From Leptospiraceae bacterium (GTDB lineage Bacteria; Spirochaetota; Leptospiria; Turneriellales; Turneriellaceae), in NCBI GenBank assembly GCA_025057195.1, contig JANWWX010000010.1:1-14365 (forward strand): a stretch of 14,365 nt of DNA, in the 5' to 3' direction. Below the pieces are notes generated by a model that worked only from the letters and a program-made list of their open reading frames with translations, did not search any database and was not told the DNA's origin. Shown one piece after another: positions 13,989 through 14,365 of this stretch. Position 1 is the stretch's first letter. The number at the start of each line of letters is the position of its first letter. The translations under genes were made by a program, and so were the position numbers.

Positions 13989-14365
13989 ATGAACGAAAAA
14001 CGCAAAACTAGCATTTCACTGCCGGTGCCGGCAGAACATCTGTGCTACAAACACTACGCCTTTATTATGGCAAACTTAGCATTCTATTTGCGCTACCTGC
14101 GCCGGCACCCACCATCCCGGCAAAAACTCCGTACGCACATCGATGGCAGCGACGGCATCACCATTGTGCAGGTCTATTGGGACATGGAAACCTACGGTTC
14201 TCTACACACTCTCGCGTTTTCATTGCGTTGGTCGGTGTCACATCTTATATTCGTGATGCTATGCTTGGCTGAGGAGGGGATCGTTCCAGGGGCGGAACAT
14301 CTGGAAGCTGAAGACCGGGGAATGTTTTTCAGTAATTACGACATGAAAATCAAAATGTGGGGCAC
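13989..14365 (+). CDS. Small paralogous protein B, DUF1564-like / ribbon-helix-helix-like (runs off the right edge)
   Basis: The open frame of 125 complete codons continues past the window edge. It starts MNEKRKTSISLPVPAEHL and matches paralog A at 107 of 125 positions with no gap. The strand-helix-helix stretch is conserved (IVQVYWDMETYGSLHTLAF, then SLRWSVSHLIFVMLCLAEEG). So is the block NYDMKIKMWG just before the edge. Differences cluster on polar positions, and many codon differences are synonymous, which points to two working genes held under selection. The start is fixed by GAGGG and the leader shared with paralog A. Role unknown; a DNA-binding regulator is an inference from the fold pattern and the adjacent dyad. 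Confidence 0.85.
   Translation, partial: MNEKRKTSISLPVPAEHLCYKHYAFIMANLAFYLRYLRRHPPSRQKLRTHIDGSDGITIVQVYWDMETYGSLHTLAFSLRWSVSHLIFVMLCLAEEGIVPGAEHLEAEDRGMFFSNYDMKIKMWG

Overview
The window looks like chromosomal DNA of a diderm (Gram-negative type) bacterium of medium G+C content. It carries a lipoprotein signal peptide, a cytochrome c maturation protein, and genes for dTDP-L-rhamnose, a sugar of surface polysaccharides. Genes are tightly packed and many overlap by 1 to 8 bases. The small paralogous proteins near 7.6-8.1 kb and 14 kb resemble, from memory, the Leptospira DUF1564 families, and the gene content would suit a Leptospiraceae-like spirochaete such as Turneriella. This placement is a weak inference. 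I see no tRNA, rRNA, CRISPR array, transposase or integrase.

Layout. (1) 1-164, minus: start of a lipoprotein gene leaving the left edge. It is preceded by a 275-base gap holding an AT-rich dyad like those in front of the two paralogs. (2) 440-7513, minus: a leftward run lysS - mtnA - ccmC - CcmD-like gene - rfbA - rfbC - rfbD - rfbB, nearly all overlapping, ending in the complete four-gene set that turns glucose-1-phosphate plus dTTP into dTDP-L-rhamnose. (3) 7636-8103, minus: small paralog A with its own dyad and promoter. (4) 8257-11125, minus: an alpha/beta hydrolase and a long-chain acyl-CoA synthetase. (5) 11436-11819, plus: yraN, divergent from the acyl-CoA synthetase and convergent with citrate synthase. 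(6) 11843-13831, minus: citrate synthase and a membrane methyltransferase of the PEMT/ICMT type. (7) 13989 to the right edge, plus: small paralog B, about 86% identical to paralog A, with an almost superimposable promoter.

Most genes are housekeeping or envelope metabolism. The most unusual signal is the two-copy small-protein family. Each copy has a ribbon-helix-helix-like strand-helix-helix stretch, and each is preceded at a fixed distance by a TTTTCA-N7-TGAAAA dyad and a very short leader. A related dyad lies upstream of the lipoprotein gene. This suggests a self-controlling regulator family with dispersed operators, but the function is not known from the sequence.
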